Origin: SURF-13 sp038924245
GTDB taxonomy: Bacteria > Pseudomonadota > Gammaproteobacteria > SURF-13
Assembly: GCA_038924245.1 (NCBI GenBank)
Contig: JBCKVB010000026.1
Location: 1-20,427, forward strand
Direction: 5' to 3'
DNA: 20,427 nucleotides
The notes under the pieces are model-generated. The model was not told the origin of the DNA. It ran no database searches and saw only the letters and a list, made by a program, of their open reading frames with translations. Below are positions 5,699 through 14,172 of the stretch, one piece after another (the first letter of the stretch is position 1; each line of letters begins with the position of its first letter). Position numbers and translations under genes: made by a program.

Positions 5699-8590
5699 AT
5701 GAACGCTTCGTTTGGCTCATTGGCCCACGCCTCGCCGCTGTTACAGGAGGCATTAGAGCGCGACTGGAACGCATTTTTGGACAGCGGTGCTCGCCGGCAG
5801 CTACCTGCACCTTCCGACCCCGGGCTGATTGCTGGGCTCAAGCATGTTTTCGCCTGCAGCGAGTTCGCCGCGCGCACCTGTATCCGCGACCCCGAACTGC
5901 TACACGAGCTGGTGCAGAGCGGCGACTTGCACGGGGTCTATCCCGCAAGGCGGTATCAAGACAAACTTCAGTTCCTGCTTGAAAAAGTTGCTGATGAAGA
6001 CGAACTGGGCGCGCGGCTGCGGCAATTTCGCAGGCGTGAAATGCTGCGCATCGCGTTTCGGGATTTGGCGGGCTGGGCGGAACTGGACGAAACCCTGAGC
6101 GACTTGTCGCGCCTGGCTGAGGCGTGCGTGGATGAGACGCTCAAGCATTTGCATCATAGGCATTCTGGACAATACGGCCCGCCTGTCAGCCAGGCGGGTG
6201 CGCCGCAAGCGCTGGTGGTGCTGGGCATGGGCAAGCTGGGCGGAGGGGAGCTTAATTTTTCCTCGGATATTGACCTCATCCTGTGTTACCCGGAAGACGG
6301 GAGCACGCGCGGCGCGCATTCCATCAGCAACGAGGAATATTTCACGCGCCTCGCGCAACGCCTGATTCACGCGCTCGATGCGCCGACCGGGGAAGGCTTC
6401 GTGTTCCGCGTGGATACGCGCCTGCGTCCGTTCGGCGAGAGCGGGCCGCTGGTGGCGAGCTTCGAGGCGATGGAAGATTACTACCAGACGCACGGGCGCG
6501 AATGGGAGCGCTATGCGCTGATCAAGGCGCGCGTCATCGCGGGCGACCGCGCCGCGGGCGCGCGCTTGCTGCAAAGCCTGCAGCCGTTCGTGTACCGCCG
6601 TTATCTGGATTTCGGCGCCTTCGAGTCGCTGCGCGAGATGAAGCGCCTCATCGCGCGGGAGGTGGCGCGCAAAAACATGAGCGGCAACATCAAGCTGGGG
6701 CCGGGCGGCATACGCGAAGTGGAGTTCATCTGTCAGGCGCTGCAACTGGCGCGCGGCGGACGCACGGCCGAACTGCGCGCGCCGTCCACTTTACAGGTGT
6801 TGGAGCGGTTGCGGGTGCTTGGGCTTTTGCCCGATTACGCCGTGACGGAATTGCGCGCCGCCTATGTGTTTCTGCGCCGCGCGGAAAATCACCTGCAGGA
6901 AATCAACGACGCGCAAACCCACGCCTTGCCGCAAGATGAGCTGACGCGTGCGCGCCTGGCCTTTTCCATCGGCTATGCGGATTGGGAAGCGTTTTTAGTA
7001 GCGCTGACCAGACTGCGCGCGTGTGTGCAAGGCCATTTCGATCAGGTGTTTTCCGCGCCGCAACTCGCTGCCGGGGAAGATACAGAGTCCGCGCAACGTA
7101 TCTGGTACGGAGACATGGAGCCAGACGATGCGCTGGCTTACTTGCGCGAGCAGAGTTACGCCGACCCCGCTGAAGCGCTACGCCGCCTCGCGCTGCTGCG
7201 CGAGGGCTTCACCTATCGCGCCCTGAGCGACACCGGGCGCAAGCGTCTCGACCGGCTCATGCCGCTGCTCATCAATGCGGTGACCGCCCTGCCGCAGGAA
7301 ACCGGACGCGGCACGGCCCTGGTGCGCGTGCTCAATGTAATAGAAAGCATCGCGCGGCGCAGTACCTATATCGCGCTGCTTGGGGAGCATCCGCGCGCGC
7401 TGTCGCAACTGGTGCGGCTTTGCGCCGTGAGCCCCTGGATCGCCTCCGAGCTGGCGCGTCATCCAGTGCTGCTGGATGAACTGCTCGATGCGCGCGCCCT
7501 GTATGAGCCGGTACAGGCGGCGCAGCTTGGCCAGGAGTTACGCGCCGTGCTGGCCGGGATAGCGGAGACCGATCTCGAACAGCGCATGGACCGGTTGCGC
7601 CAGTTCAAGCAGGCGCAAGTGCTGCATACCGCGGCGGCGGACAGCGCCGGAAAACTGGACGCCGCGGCGGTGAGCGCGCAGTTGAGTACTATCGCCGAAG
7701 TGTCGCTCGACGCCGCGCTCGACATGGCGTGGGGCGAGACGCTGAAGAAGTACGCCGCGCCCAAGGTGACTGATTTTGTCATCGCGGGGTACGGCAAGCT
7801 GGGCGCGTGTGAACTCAACTATGCCTCCGACCTGGATTTAATCTTTCTTTATGACGCCGTGGAACAGAATGGGGAAGACAGCGGCGCATTTTTCGCGCGC
7901 CTGGCGCAGCGCATCATCCGCATCCTCAACGCGCACACCGCGGCGGGCGTGCTGTACGAGGTGGACGTGCGCCTGCGTCCGGATGGGGCATCAGGTTTGC
8001 TGGTGAGCAGCTATGCGGCCTTCAGCGAGTATCAACGCGGCCGCGCCTGGACCTGGGAGCATCAGGCCTTGGTGCGCGCGCGCGTCGTGGCGCAGCACGG
8101 CGGCGGGAGACTGGCGCAGCGCTTTGACGCGCTGCGCGCGGAGGTTCTGGGCCAGGCGCGCGATCTGGACGCATTGCGCCGCGAGGTGCGCGACATGCGC
8201 GAACGCATGCGTGCGCAGCTCGGCAACCGCGACCCCGCGCTGTTTGATCTGAAACAGGACGCGGGCGGCATCGCCGACATCGAGTTCATGACGCAGTACG
8301 GCGTGCTGGCCTGGGCGCATGCCCATGCGGATTTACTGGACGTAAGGCCGGTGACCGGTCTCCTGGAGGCGTTTGCGCGCCACCAACTGATCGCGGCGCG
8401 CGATGCGCTGCGGCTGCGCGAGATTTATGACCGTTACCGTACCGAGGTGAACCGCTGCGCCCTGCAGCAGCGTCCGGTGCGCGTTCCCGCGCCGCCGTTC
8501 GCCGCCGAGCGCGCCGAGGTGACGCGGATATGGAATGCGCTGCTTGGGGAGTCCAGGACTCAATCCGATTCGACTAAACCCGCCGGGTGA
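5699..8590 (+). CDS. glnE: Bifunctional glutamine synthetase adenylyltransferase/adenylyl-removing enzyme
   Basis: The 963-residue protein (E. coli GlnE, 946) adds AMP to, and removes AMP from, a tyrosine of glutamine synthetase in response to PII signals, tuning nitrogen assimilation. Two nucleotidyltransferase domains are visible. The N-terminal adenylyl-removing domain has GMGKLGGGELNFSSDIDL at 176-193 with Asp190 and Asp192. The C-terminal adenylyl-transferase domain has GYGKLGACELNYASDLDL at 697-714 with Asp711 and Asp713. Each is followed by an RVDTRLRPFG or EVDVRLRPDG segment. The ATG at 5699 gives normal family length; upstream purine-rich sequence GGTAAGATGGGTGG is a weak ribosome-binding site. 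It sits directly behind the groEL terminator and 56 bp before ilvE. Confidence 0.97.
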   Translation: MNASFGSLAHASPLLQEALERDWNAFLDSGARRQLPAPSDPGLIAGLKHVFACSEFAARTCIRDPELLHELVQSGDLHGVYPARRYQDKLQFLLEKVADEDELGARLRQFRRREMLRIAFRDLAGWAELDETLSDLSRLAEACVDETLKHLHHRHSGQYGPPVSQAGAPQALVVLGMGKLGGGELNFSSDIDLILCYPEDGSTRGAHSISNEEYFTRLAQRLIHALDAPTGEGFVFRVDTRLRPFGESGPLVASFEAMEDYYQTHGREWERYALIKARVIAGDRAAGARLLQSLQPFVYRRYLDFGAFESLREMKRLIAREVARKNMSGNIKLGPGGIREVEFICQALQLARGGRTAELRAPSTLQVLERLRVLGLLPDYAVTELRAAYVFLRRAENHLQEINDAQTHALPQDELTRARLAFSIGYADWEAFLVALTRLRACVQGHFDQVFSAPQLAAGEDTESAQRIWYGDMEPDDALAYLREQSYADPAEALRRLALLREGFTYRALSDTGRKRLDRLMPLLINAVTALPQETGRGTALVRVLNVIESIARRSTYIALLGEHPRALSQLVRLCAVSPWIASELARHPVLLDELLDARALYEPVQAAQLGQELRAVLAGIAETDLEQRMDRLRQFKQAQVLHTAAADSAGKLDAAAVSAQLSTIAEVSLDAALDMAWGETLKKYAAPKVTDFVIAGYGKLGACELNYASDLDLIFLYDAVEQNGEDSGAFFARLAQRIIRILNAHTAAGVLYEVDVRLRPDGASGLLVSSYAAFSEYQRGRAWTWEHQALVRARVVAQHGGGRLAQRFDALRAEVLGQARDLDALRREVRDMRERMRAQLGNRDPALFDLKQDAGGIADIEFMTQYGVLAWAHAHADLLDVRPVTGLLEAFARHQLIAARDALRLREIYDRYRTEVNRCALQQRPVRVPAPPFAAERAEVTRIWNALLGESRTQSDSTKPAG

Positions 8591-8646
8591 GGCAAAATAA
8601 TGGGTATACACGTGTGGCTGTAAAGCACTTTTAAGGAGAAGTTGGC

Positions 8647-9570
8647 ATGACGACGATGGACGACCGCGATGGCGTCATCTGGTTTGACGGAAAAATGGTG
8701 CCGTGGCGCGAGGCCAAGGTGCACGTGCTCACGCACACCCTGCACTACGGCATGGGGGTATTCGAGGGTATACGCGCCTATGAGTGCGAGAAAGGCACGG
8801 CGATTTTCCGTCTGGATGCGCACATTGATCGCCTGTTCCGTTCCGCGCACATCCTCGGTATACCGATGCCGTATGACAAGGCCACCCTGCACGCGGCATG
8901 CCGCGCCGCGGTGCGCGAGAATAATTTGAAATCCGCCTATATCCGCCCCATGTGTTTTTACGGCTCGGAAGGCATGGGTCTGCGCGCGGACAACCTCAAG
9001 GTGCACGCCATCATCGCGGCCTGGACCTGGGGTTCGTATCTGGGCGCGGAGGGCATGGAGAAGGGCATCCGCATCAAGACCTCCTCGTTCACGCGCCATC
9101 ACGTGAATATCACCATGTGCAAGGCCAAGGCCAACGGCAATTACATGAACTCCATGCTCGCGCTGCGTGAGGCGCTCGCGTGCGGTTTCGACGAGGCGCT
9201 GCTGCTCGACGTCGAAGGCTACGTGACCGAAGGCAGCGGCGAGAACATCTTCATCGTGCGCGATGGCGTGATCCACACACCCGATCTGACCTCGGCGCTC
9301 GAGGGCATCACGCGCGACACCATCTTCAAGCTCGCCGCCGAGCTGGGCATCGAGGTGCGCGAAAAGCGCATCACGCGCGACGAGGTGTACATCGCGGACG
9401 AGGCGTTTTTCACCGGCACCGCGGCGGAGGTGACGCCGATCCGCGAACTGGACGGCAGAAAAATCGGCAACGGCGGTCGCGGCGCGCTCACCGAGCAGTT
9501 GCAGACGCTCTACTTCGATCAGGTGCACGGGCGGCGCAAGCAGTACCCCGAATGGCTGACGTGGGTATAA
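8647..9570 (+). CDS. ilvE: Branched-chain amino acid aminotransferase
   Basis: This 307-residue PLP enzyme (fold type IV) catalyses the last transamination in valine, isoleucine and leucine synthesis, with glutamate as the usual amino donor. HYGMGVFEGIRAY (about 33-45) and FRLDAHIDRLFRSA (54-67) are class signatures. KANGNYMNS at 161-169 supplies the predicted PLP lysine Lys161, and EGSGENIF (195-202) together with FFTGTAAEVTPI (254-265) complete the cofactor pocket. The start is supported by AAGGAG at 8633-8638, 8 nt before the ATG. The gene follows glnE and precedes a zinc-finger gene by 2 bp; the glnE-ilvE-LPS gene order is like that in Pseudomonas. D-amino acid or 4-amino-4-deoxychorismate lyase relatives are less likely given the length and motifs. 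Confidence 0.97.
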   Translation: MTTMDDRDGVIWFDGKMVPWREAKVHVLTHTLHYGMGVFEGIRAYECEKGTAIFRLDAHIDRLFRSAHILGIPMPYDKATLHAACRAAVRENNLKSAYIRPMCFYGSEGMGLRADNLKVHAIIAAWTWGSYLGAEGMEKGIRIKTSSFTRHHVNITMCKAKANGNYMNSMLALREALACGFDEALLLDVEGYVTEGSGENIFIVRDGVIHTPDLTSALEGITRDTIFKLAAELGIEVREKRITRDEVYIADEAFFTGTAAEVTPIRELDGRKIGNGGRGALTEQLQTLYFDQVHGRRKQYPEWLTWV

Positions 9571-9572
9571 GA

Positions 9573-9785
9573 ATGCAAGCGCCAATGAAGAACGACGATA
9601 AATCCCGGTACTCGGAACCCAACGCGCAAAATCTCTACCGGGTGACGCGCGCCGATCTCCCCCTGCATTGCCCGATGGAGAGCATGAGCCTGTGGAACTC
9701 GCACCCGCGCGTGTATCTGCCCATCGAGGCCACCGGCAAGGCCAAGTGTCCGTATTGCGGCGCGGATTACGTACTGAAGGATTAG
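9573..9785 (+). CDS. Small CHCC-type zinc-finger domain protein
   Basis: This encodes 70 residues, or 66 if the in-frame ATG at 9585 is used. The pattern is a Cys in LHCPMES, a His in WNSHPRVYLPI, and a CPYCG pair near the C-terminus, matching the zf-CHCC family that also includes the mitochondrial complex I accessory subunit NDUFS6. The bacterial proteins have no settled function. Start codon ATG 9573 lies 2 bp after the ilvE stop, suggesting translational coupling; the next gene starts 9 bp downstream. The product is likely a soluble zinc-binding protein. Whether it belongs functionally with ilvE or with the LPS genes is not clear from the sequence. Confidence 0.85.
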   Translation: MQAPMKNDDKSRYSEPNAQNLYRVTRADLPLHCPMESMSLWNSHPRVYLPIEATGKAKCPYCGADYVLKD

Positions 9786-9794
9786 TTTCGGGGA

Positions 9795-10712
9795 GTGGCC
9801 AAGGCGAAGCTTATTGTGTGGCGCATCAGCGACGGCAAGCGCGGCCATGACAATCAAAGCCTCGGCCTGACGGAGGCCCTGGAAAACCACGTTCCCGTTG
9901 CGGCATACACCCTGCCCGCACTACCCGCCCTGCGTGCCTTGGTATACTGGCTGGCGGGGAGCTTCCCGCCAGCCCGGGGGCTGCCCGACCCCGATCTGTT
10001 GCTGGGCGCGGGGCATGCCACGCATCTGACTCTGCTTGCCGCGCGCCGCGCGCGCGGCGGGCGCGCAGTGGTGCTCATGAAGCCCAGTTTGCCGCTGAGG
10101 TTCTTCGATCTGTGCATTATCCCGCAGCATGACGCAATTGCGCCCTCCGGGCGGGTGCTGGTCACGCGCGGAGCGCTGAACCGCATCCGTCCTGCGGACG
10201 AGAAGGATACGCGGCGCGGCCTGATTCTGCTTGGCGGCCCTTCGCGGCACTGTGCCTGGTCGGATGAATCCGTGCTGCAGCAGGTGCGCGCCATCGCCGA
10301 ATGCGAGCACGAGACATACTGGTGTATTGCAACCTCGCGCCGCACCCCCAACTCCACCTTGGACAGGCTGTGCGAACTCAGCCTGGATAATGTCGAGATC
10401 GTTGCAGAGCAAGACACCGGCGCCAGGTGGCTGCCGGAAAAACTCGCGCGCGCCACGCAGGTATGGGTGACGGAGGACAGCGCCTCGATGCTGTACGAGG
10501 CGCTGACCGCGAACGCCGCGACCGGCGTACTGCCGGTGCCCGCCCAAGGCGGGTCGCGCATCGCGCGCGGCGTTGCCGCGCTGGCGCGTGACGGGCTGGT
10601 CACGCGCTTCGCCGACTGGCAGCGCGGCAAGGCGCTCGCGCCGCCCGCGCAACCGTTCAACGAAGCGGCGCGCGCCGCCGCCTGGATCAGCGAGCAATGG
10701 CTAAAAAACTGA
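9795..10712 (+). CDS. ELM1/GtrOC1 family protein (putative glycosyltransferase-like)
   Basis: The 305-residue protein has the marks of the ELM1 family, named after plant mitochondrial fission factor ELM1 but common in bacterial LPS clusters: ISDGKRGHDNQSLGL near the N-terminus (about 11-25), VVLMKPSLPLRFFDLCIIPQHD (about 92-113), TRGALNRI, LLGGPSRH, and WVTEDSASMLYEAL near the C-terminus. The pattern resembles a GT-B glycosyltransferase, with a nucleotide-sugar loop near TEDSASM, but the reaction is unknown. The start is a GTG at 9795 with GGGGAG immediately adjacent, so initiation is uncertain. It overlaps the next gene by 16 bp, which supports joint translation and a role in LPS assembly. 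Confidence 0.85.
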   Translation: MAKAKLIVWRISDGKRGHDNQSLGLTEALENHVPVAAYTLPALPALRALVYWLAGSFPPARGLPDPDLLLGAGHATHLTLLAARRARGGRAVVLMKPSLPLRFFDLCIIPQHDAIAPSGRVLVTRGALNRIRPADEKDTRRGLILLGGPSRHCAWSDESVLQQVRAIAECEHETYWCIATSRRTPNSTLDRLCELSLDNVEIVAEQDTGARWLPEKLARATQVWVTEDSASMLYEALTANAATGVLPVPAQGGSRIARGVAALARDGLVTRFADWQRGKALAPPAQPFNEAARAAAWISEQWLKN

Positions 10713-11836
10713 CCGTGGTGCAAGTGCTGCCAGCGCTGGAGAGCGGCGGCGTGGAGAAGGGTACGCTCGAAGTCGGGCGCTATCTCGCGCAGAACGGCCA
10801 CCGCTCGATCGTAATTTCGGGCGGCGGGCGCATGGTGCCGGAGTTGCTCGCTGCGGGTGCGCAGCATATCGTCTGGCCTATCGGCAAAAAATCCCTGTCC
10901 ACGCTGCTGCTGGTTCCGCGTTTGCGCAGGCTGCTTATCGAAGAACGCGTGGATATTCTGCACGCGCACTCGCGGCTGCCGGCCTGGCTCGCCTGGCTCG
11001 CCTGGCGCGGCATGAATAGTGTAACGCGCCCGCACTTTGTGACCACGGTGCATGGGCTGTATTCGGTGAATCGCTACAGCGCCGTGATGACGCGCGGTGA
11101 ACGGGTCATCGCGGTGTCGGAGACGGTACGGCGTCACACTCTGCAAAATTATCCTCGCGTGGTGCCGGATAACATACGGCTGATTTACTGCGGCGTAGAC
11201 GCGCGTGAATTTCCGTATGGATACCGCCCCGGCGAGCCGTGGCTGCGCGCCTGGTACGAACACTATCCGCAGTTGCGGGGTAAATTCGTCATCACCTTGC
11301 CGGGGCGTTTGACGCGCTTGAAGGGTCATGCTGACTTTATCGAATTAATGACGCGCCTGAGGGATTACGACATTGCAGCGCATGGTTTGATTGTGGGCGG
11401 GGTGGATGAGCGTCGCAAGGCCTACGCCGAGGAAATCATGCGTTTGGTACGGCAACGCCGTCTGGACAACGTCACGTTCACCGGACAGCACGCCGACATG
11501 CGCGAGATCTATGCGGTGTCTGACGTGGTGTTGTCATTGTCTTCACAGCCAGAGTCGTTTGGCCTTACTGTCCTGGAGGCGCTAAGCGTGGGCAGGGCCG
11601 TTGTGGGTTATGATCACGGCGGCGTCGGAGAGATACTGGAGAAAGTATTTCCGGAGGGGCGTGTGGCAGTGGGCGACGTTGCGATGGCCGCACAGCGGGT
11701 GGCCGAATTTATCACCGCGCCGCCACAGGTGCTGCTAGTTCAGCCGTACACGCTGGCAAAGATGCTGGAGTATACTCTGGCCCTGTATCAGGATCTCGCC
11801 GGGGGCGCGGGGTATCAAGGGGGTCGTTCCATATGA
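10697..11836 (+). CDS. Family 4 glycosyltransferase (LPS core type)
   Basis: This 379-residue GT-B enzyme has an N-terminal acceptor domain starting VVQVLPALESGGVEKGTLEV (glycine-rich loop at about 15-18), HAHSRLPAW near residue 94, and TTVHGLYS. The C-terminal donor domain has LPGRLTRLKGHADFI and the EX7E motif PESFGLTVLEAL with Glu286 and Glu294. It most likely transfers a sugar from a nucleotide donor to the LPS core or outer region at the cytoplasmic face of the inner membrane; the exact sugar cannot be told. It overlaps the ELM1-like gene by 16 bp and the ligase gene by ATGA (4 bp). Its last 50 residues have a decayed homologue at 13150-13307. Confidence 0.92.
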   Translation: MAKKLTVVQVLPALESGGVEKGTLEVGRYLAQNGHRSIVISGGGRMVPELLAAGAQHIVWPIGKKSLSTLLLVPRLRRLLIEERVDILHAHSRLPAWLAWLAWRGMNSVTRPHFVTTVHGLYSVNRYSAVMTRGERVIAVSETVRRHTLQNYPRVVPDNIRLIYCGVDAREFPYGYRPGEPWLRAWYEHYPQLRGKFVITLPGRLTRLKGHADFIELMTRLRDYDIAAHGLIVGGVDERRKAYAEEIMRLVRQRRLDNVTFTGQHADMREIYAVSDVVLSLSSQPESFGLTVLEALSVGRAVVGYDHGGVGEILEKVFPEGRVAVGDVAMAAQRVAEFITAPPQVLLVQPYTLAKMLEYTLALYQDLAGGAGYQGGRSI

Positions 11837-13092
11837 ACTGGTTTCAAGTGAACAACATCCCAAACTTAGTCCGCGACAACTGGCGTTGGCTGCTGGTGCT
11901 GTCGGTGTTGGCTTTGTTCATCAGCAAGTCTCTGTATCACGTGCCGCTGATCGCCATGGCCGTGTTGGGTCTGATCTATGCGGTGCGCGATCCGCGTCTG
12001 ATCGCCCGCGATCCTTCGGCGCGTCTCATCGCTGCGATCTTTATCGCGCTGTGGCTCCCGCAGTTACTGGCTCTGCCAGACGCAGTTGCGCCAGCGGAAA
12101 GCTTCCGCAAAACCTCGATGTACATTTTTTACCCGCTGGCGGTCTTGTTTATGTATCAAGCACTGTCAAAAAATGATCACCTCGATCGCCTGATGGTCGG
12201 TATTGTGGCTCTTGTTTTGCTTTGGAGCATAGATGTTTTGGCTGGTACGCTCGGATTGACGAAGATATATGAATCCAACAGTGTTGTTGGTATATTGTTC
12301 TCCAAACTGCGGGTTGGCCACATTCTTGCCGTCTTATCACCACTGGTGTTTGAGTTCGTCCGCCAGCAGCACGCACGCCAGCCTTGGGTGTGGTTATTAT
12401 TGCCGCTCCTTATCGCAGTGATCCTGATTTCCGGGCGGCGTGTGGCGTGGATAATCCTGATGTTGTCAAGTTGCGCGTATCTCATCTATCTCGCCCGAAC
12501 TACCTCGAGACCAAGGTGGGGACGGCTTGCTTTACCAGTGCTGTGTACGCTTGTCCTGACAGCCCTGCTGTATTGGCGATACGAGCCGCTGCAGGAAAGA
12601 ATGCATCAAACGATAGGGGTATTTAGCAATAATATCGAAGACATAGACCGCGCCACATCGCGCAGGGTGGATATATGGATTAACGCCTATACCATGGCAA
12701 AAGCAAACTGGCTGAATGGCATCGGAGTGCGCGGTTTTCGTTATGTGTATGTCGACTATGCGACGGCAGATAATTTCTGGATCCAGCAAGGGCTCAAAAC
12801 GAGTGGGTACACTCACGTAACACACCCACATCAGTTTGTCCTGGAGATCGCGGCCGAAACGGGATTGATCGGTCTACTAGGGTATCTGCTGGTATGGTGG
12901 CTGCTCTGGCGCGCGCTAAAGGGGGTAAACTTTCAGCGACAGCCCTGGGCCTGGCCCTGTGCGATTGCCCTCGGCCTGGCTCTGTTTCCGCTCAACGCGC
13001 ATTCCGCGTTTTATGGCTCCTACTGGTCGGCGATGTCTTGGTGGTTGATCGGGCTGACTGCAGGGGCGCTGCGAAAGCCTTGCAGATATTAG
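11833..13092 (+). CDS. O-antigen ligase/polymerase family membrane protein
   Basis: The 419-residue protein is mostly hydrophobic, with about ten predicted membrane segments, for example around residues 19-31, 36-50, 64-81, 119-135, 185-200, 204-220, 231-247, 344-360 and 375-390. A large periplasmic loop of about 250-342 ends in THPHQFVLEIAAETGLIGLLGY (330-351), the typical Wzy_C/WaaL region whose histidine is needed for ligation, and ISGRRVAW (199-206) matches the ligase signature. It probably joins an undecaprenyl-linked glycan to lipid A-core in the periplasm, though a Wzy polymerase or another member of the family is possible. It starts by ATGA overlap with the preceding glycosyltransferase. 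The DNA is less GC-rich than upstream genes. Confidence 0.85.
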   Translation: MNWFQVNNIPNLVRDNWRWLLVLSVLALFISKSLYHVPLIAMAVLGLIYAVRDPRLIARDPSARLIAAIFIALWLPQLLALPDAVAPAESFRKTSMYIFYPLAVLFMYQALSKNDHLDRLMVGIVALVLLWSIDVLAGTLGLTKIYESNSVVGILFSKLRVGHILAVLSPLVFEFVRQQHARQPWVWLLLPLLIAVILISGRRVAWIILMLSSCAYLIYLARTTSRPRWGRLALPVLCTLVLTALLYWRYEPLQERMHQTIGVFSNNIEDIDRATSRRVDIWINAYTMAKANWLNGIGVRGFRYVYVDYATADNFWIQQGLKTSGYTHVTHPHQFVLEIAAETGLIGLLGYLLVWWLLWRALKGVNFQRQPWAWPCAIALGLALFPLNAHSAFYGSYWSAMSWWLIGLTAGALRKPCRY

Positions 13093-13149
13093 CAATCAAG
13101 GTTTGGCGCACTGAGCGACGTATTGATCGCAATGGCGCTTCTGTGCCTT

Positions 13150-13307
13150 ATCAAAGGAAAAGTGGCGGTGGGCGACATTGCGGCGCTTACCTGGTGGATT
13201 GCCGGTTTCGCGCGCAACCCAAGGGCGGTGCTCGCCGCCCATCTTTTTCCTTGCAAACCATGCTCGATGAGACGCTTGCGTTGTATCAAGAGATGACGTC
13301 ATGTTGA
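13150..13307 (+). pseudogene. Remnant of a family 4 glycosyltransferase 3' end, frameshifted
   Basis: In one frame the DNA reads GKVAVGDIAALTWWIAGF and on to about 13243. After a one-base shift in a T run near 13246-13250 it continues SLQTMLDETLALYQEM and stops at 13305-13307. This parallels the C-terminus of the glycosyltransferase at 10697-11836 (GRVAVGDVAMAAQRVAEF, then AKMLEYTLALYQDL). Only the last 50 or so codons are left, and no start or catalytic region remains, so it is a decayed paralogue. Weak similarity may extend upstream to about 13117. The single-base shift alone could be a read error, but the missing 5' part could not. Confidence 0.75.
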
Positions 13308-13376
13308 AATGGCTATCAGGCAGTGTTCGTTCATCAACCCGATCAAGCAACGGCTTCCGGGAACTGGAAAGGTCCA
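13301..13376 (+). pseudogene. Possible 5' fragment of an unidentified gene
   Basis: An ATG at 13301 overlaps the stop of the glycosyltransferase remnant in the manner of coupled genes (ATGTTGA). It opens a frame beginning MLKWLSGSVRSSTRSSNGF that continues for about 25 codons before running out of frame into an FkbM-like fragment at 13377. It may be the beginning of a gene whose remainder was lost by deletion. No family is recognised in so short a piece. Confidence 0.35.
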
Positions 13377-13440
13377 GCACAGGTGATCTCTTATACACTC
13401 GACCATATCTGCGCTAAATACCATGATTCTAGGCAAAAAG
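13377..13440 (+). pseudogene. Left fragment of an interrupted FkbM methyltransferase gene
   Basis: These 64 bases match 14753-14816 inside the second FkbM gene at 57 positions. In the corresponding frame they encode AQVISYTLDHICAKYHDSRQ, against AQVISHTLDQLCAKYHDARH in the intact gene. The continuation of the same gene appears only at 14147-14212, on the other side of the intact FkbM gene at 13450-14172. Confidence 0.75.
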
Positions 13441-13449
13441 TATTTCCCT

Positions 13450-14172
13450 ATGTTAAATAAAATCGCACACTACATCCGACGGTTTTACTATAATCGCACC
13501 AGAAAGCTACTTCCATCGTACTCTGGCGGTCACGCCGCTTGCGGCCAGGATATATTTGTAGCTTCCCTTCTGAATAATAAACGGAACGGAACATTCGTTG
13601 ATATTGGAGCGAATGACGGGGTTACTATTAGCAACACCCTCTACTTTGAAAAAGAGCTTGGTTGGAATGGGCTAGCAGTTGAGCCTCTGCCTAGCATATA
13701 CGCGAAGCTTCAGCAGGCTAGAAGCTGCAAAACTCTCAATGCGTGTATTTCCAAGGAACGCGGCAAGGCCAGCTTTATTGAGCTTGAAGGTGCCCCGAAT
13801 ATGCTCAGCACCCTTGAGTCCAACTTTAGTGGATTGACGAAGAGAAGAATAAATAACAACGCCAAGCGTCATAATGCGAAGCTGACGAAAATTGATGTCG
13901 AATGCCTCCCGTTTTCCGAGGCAATGGAGATGTTTTCTATTAAGAATATTGACTTTCTGAGCATTGACACTGAGGGCGGAGAACTTGAAATTTTAAAAAG
14001 TATTGATTTCTCAAAACACCCTACAAAAGTAATATCAGTAGAAAATAATTACTTCAAAAACGACATATATAAATACCTTGAATCCAAAGGATTTTCCTAC
14101 GTAGGGACTTTCAAGATAGACGAGATTTACATCCATAAAACTTTTACTCAAAATGGAGGTCGAGGGGTATGA
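13450..14172 (+). CDS. FkbM family methyltransferase (first, AT-rich)
   Basis: The 240-residue protein has the FkbM SAM-methyltransferase layout: FVDIGANDGVTISN (49-62, SAM motif I), LAVEPLPSIYAKL (75-87, ribose-binding acidic residue), and LSIDTEGGELEILKSI (170-185). Such enzymes usually O-methylate sugars of polysaccharides or antibiotics; the substrate here is unknown. The ATG at 13450 is preferred. An in-frame ATG at 13423 would add nine residues, but it lies inside the FkbM fragment at 13377-13440. Neither has a clear ribosome-binding site. The gene is visibly more AT-rich than its neighbours, suggesting transfer. Its last ten or so residues (TFTQNGGRGV) are encoded by the right FkbM fragment read in another frame, so the native C-terminus has been replaced. 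Confidence 0.88.
   Translation: MLNKIAHYIRRFYYNRTRKLLPSYSGGHAACGQDIFVASLLNNKRNGTFVDIGANDGVTISNTLYFEKELGWNGLAVEPLPSIYAKLQQARSCKTLNACISKERGKASFIELEGAPNMLSTLESNFSGLTKRRINNNAKRHNAKLTKIDVECLPFSEAMEMFSIKNIDFLSIDTEGGELEILKSIDFSKHPTKVISVENNYFKNDIYKYLESKGFSYVGTFKIDEIYIHKTFTQNGGRGV

Noticed and set aside
9180..9572. Upstream extension of the zinc-finger reading frame inside ilvE
   Set aside because: The extension is an arginine/histidine-rich shadow of ilvE; the zinc-finger family starts near ATG 9573 or 9585.
9854..11329. 491-codon minus-strand frame across the ELM1-like and glycosyltransferase genes
   Set aside because: Both plus-strand genes have strong family motifs; the antisense product is low-complexity and spans two genes.
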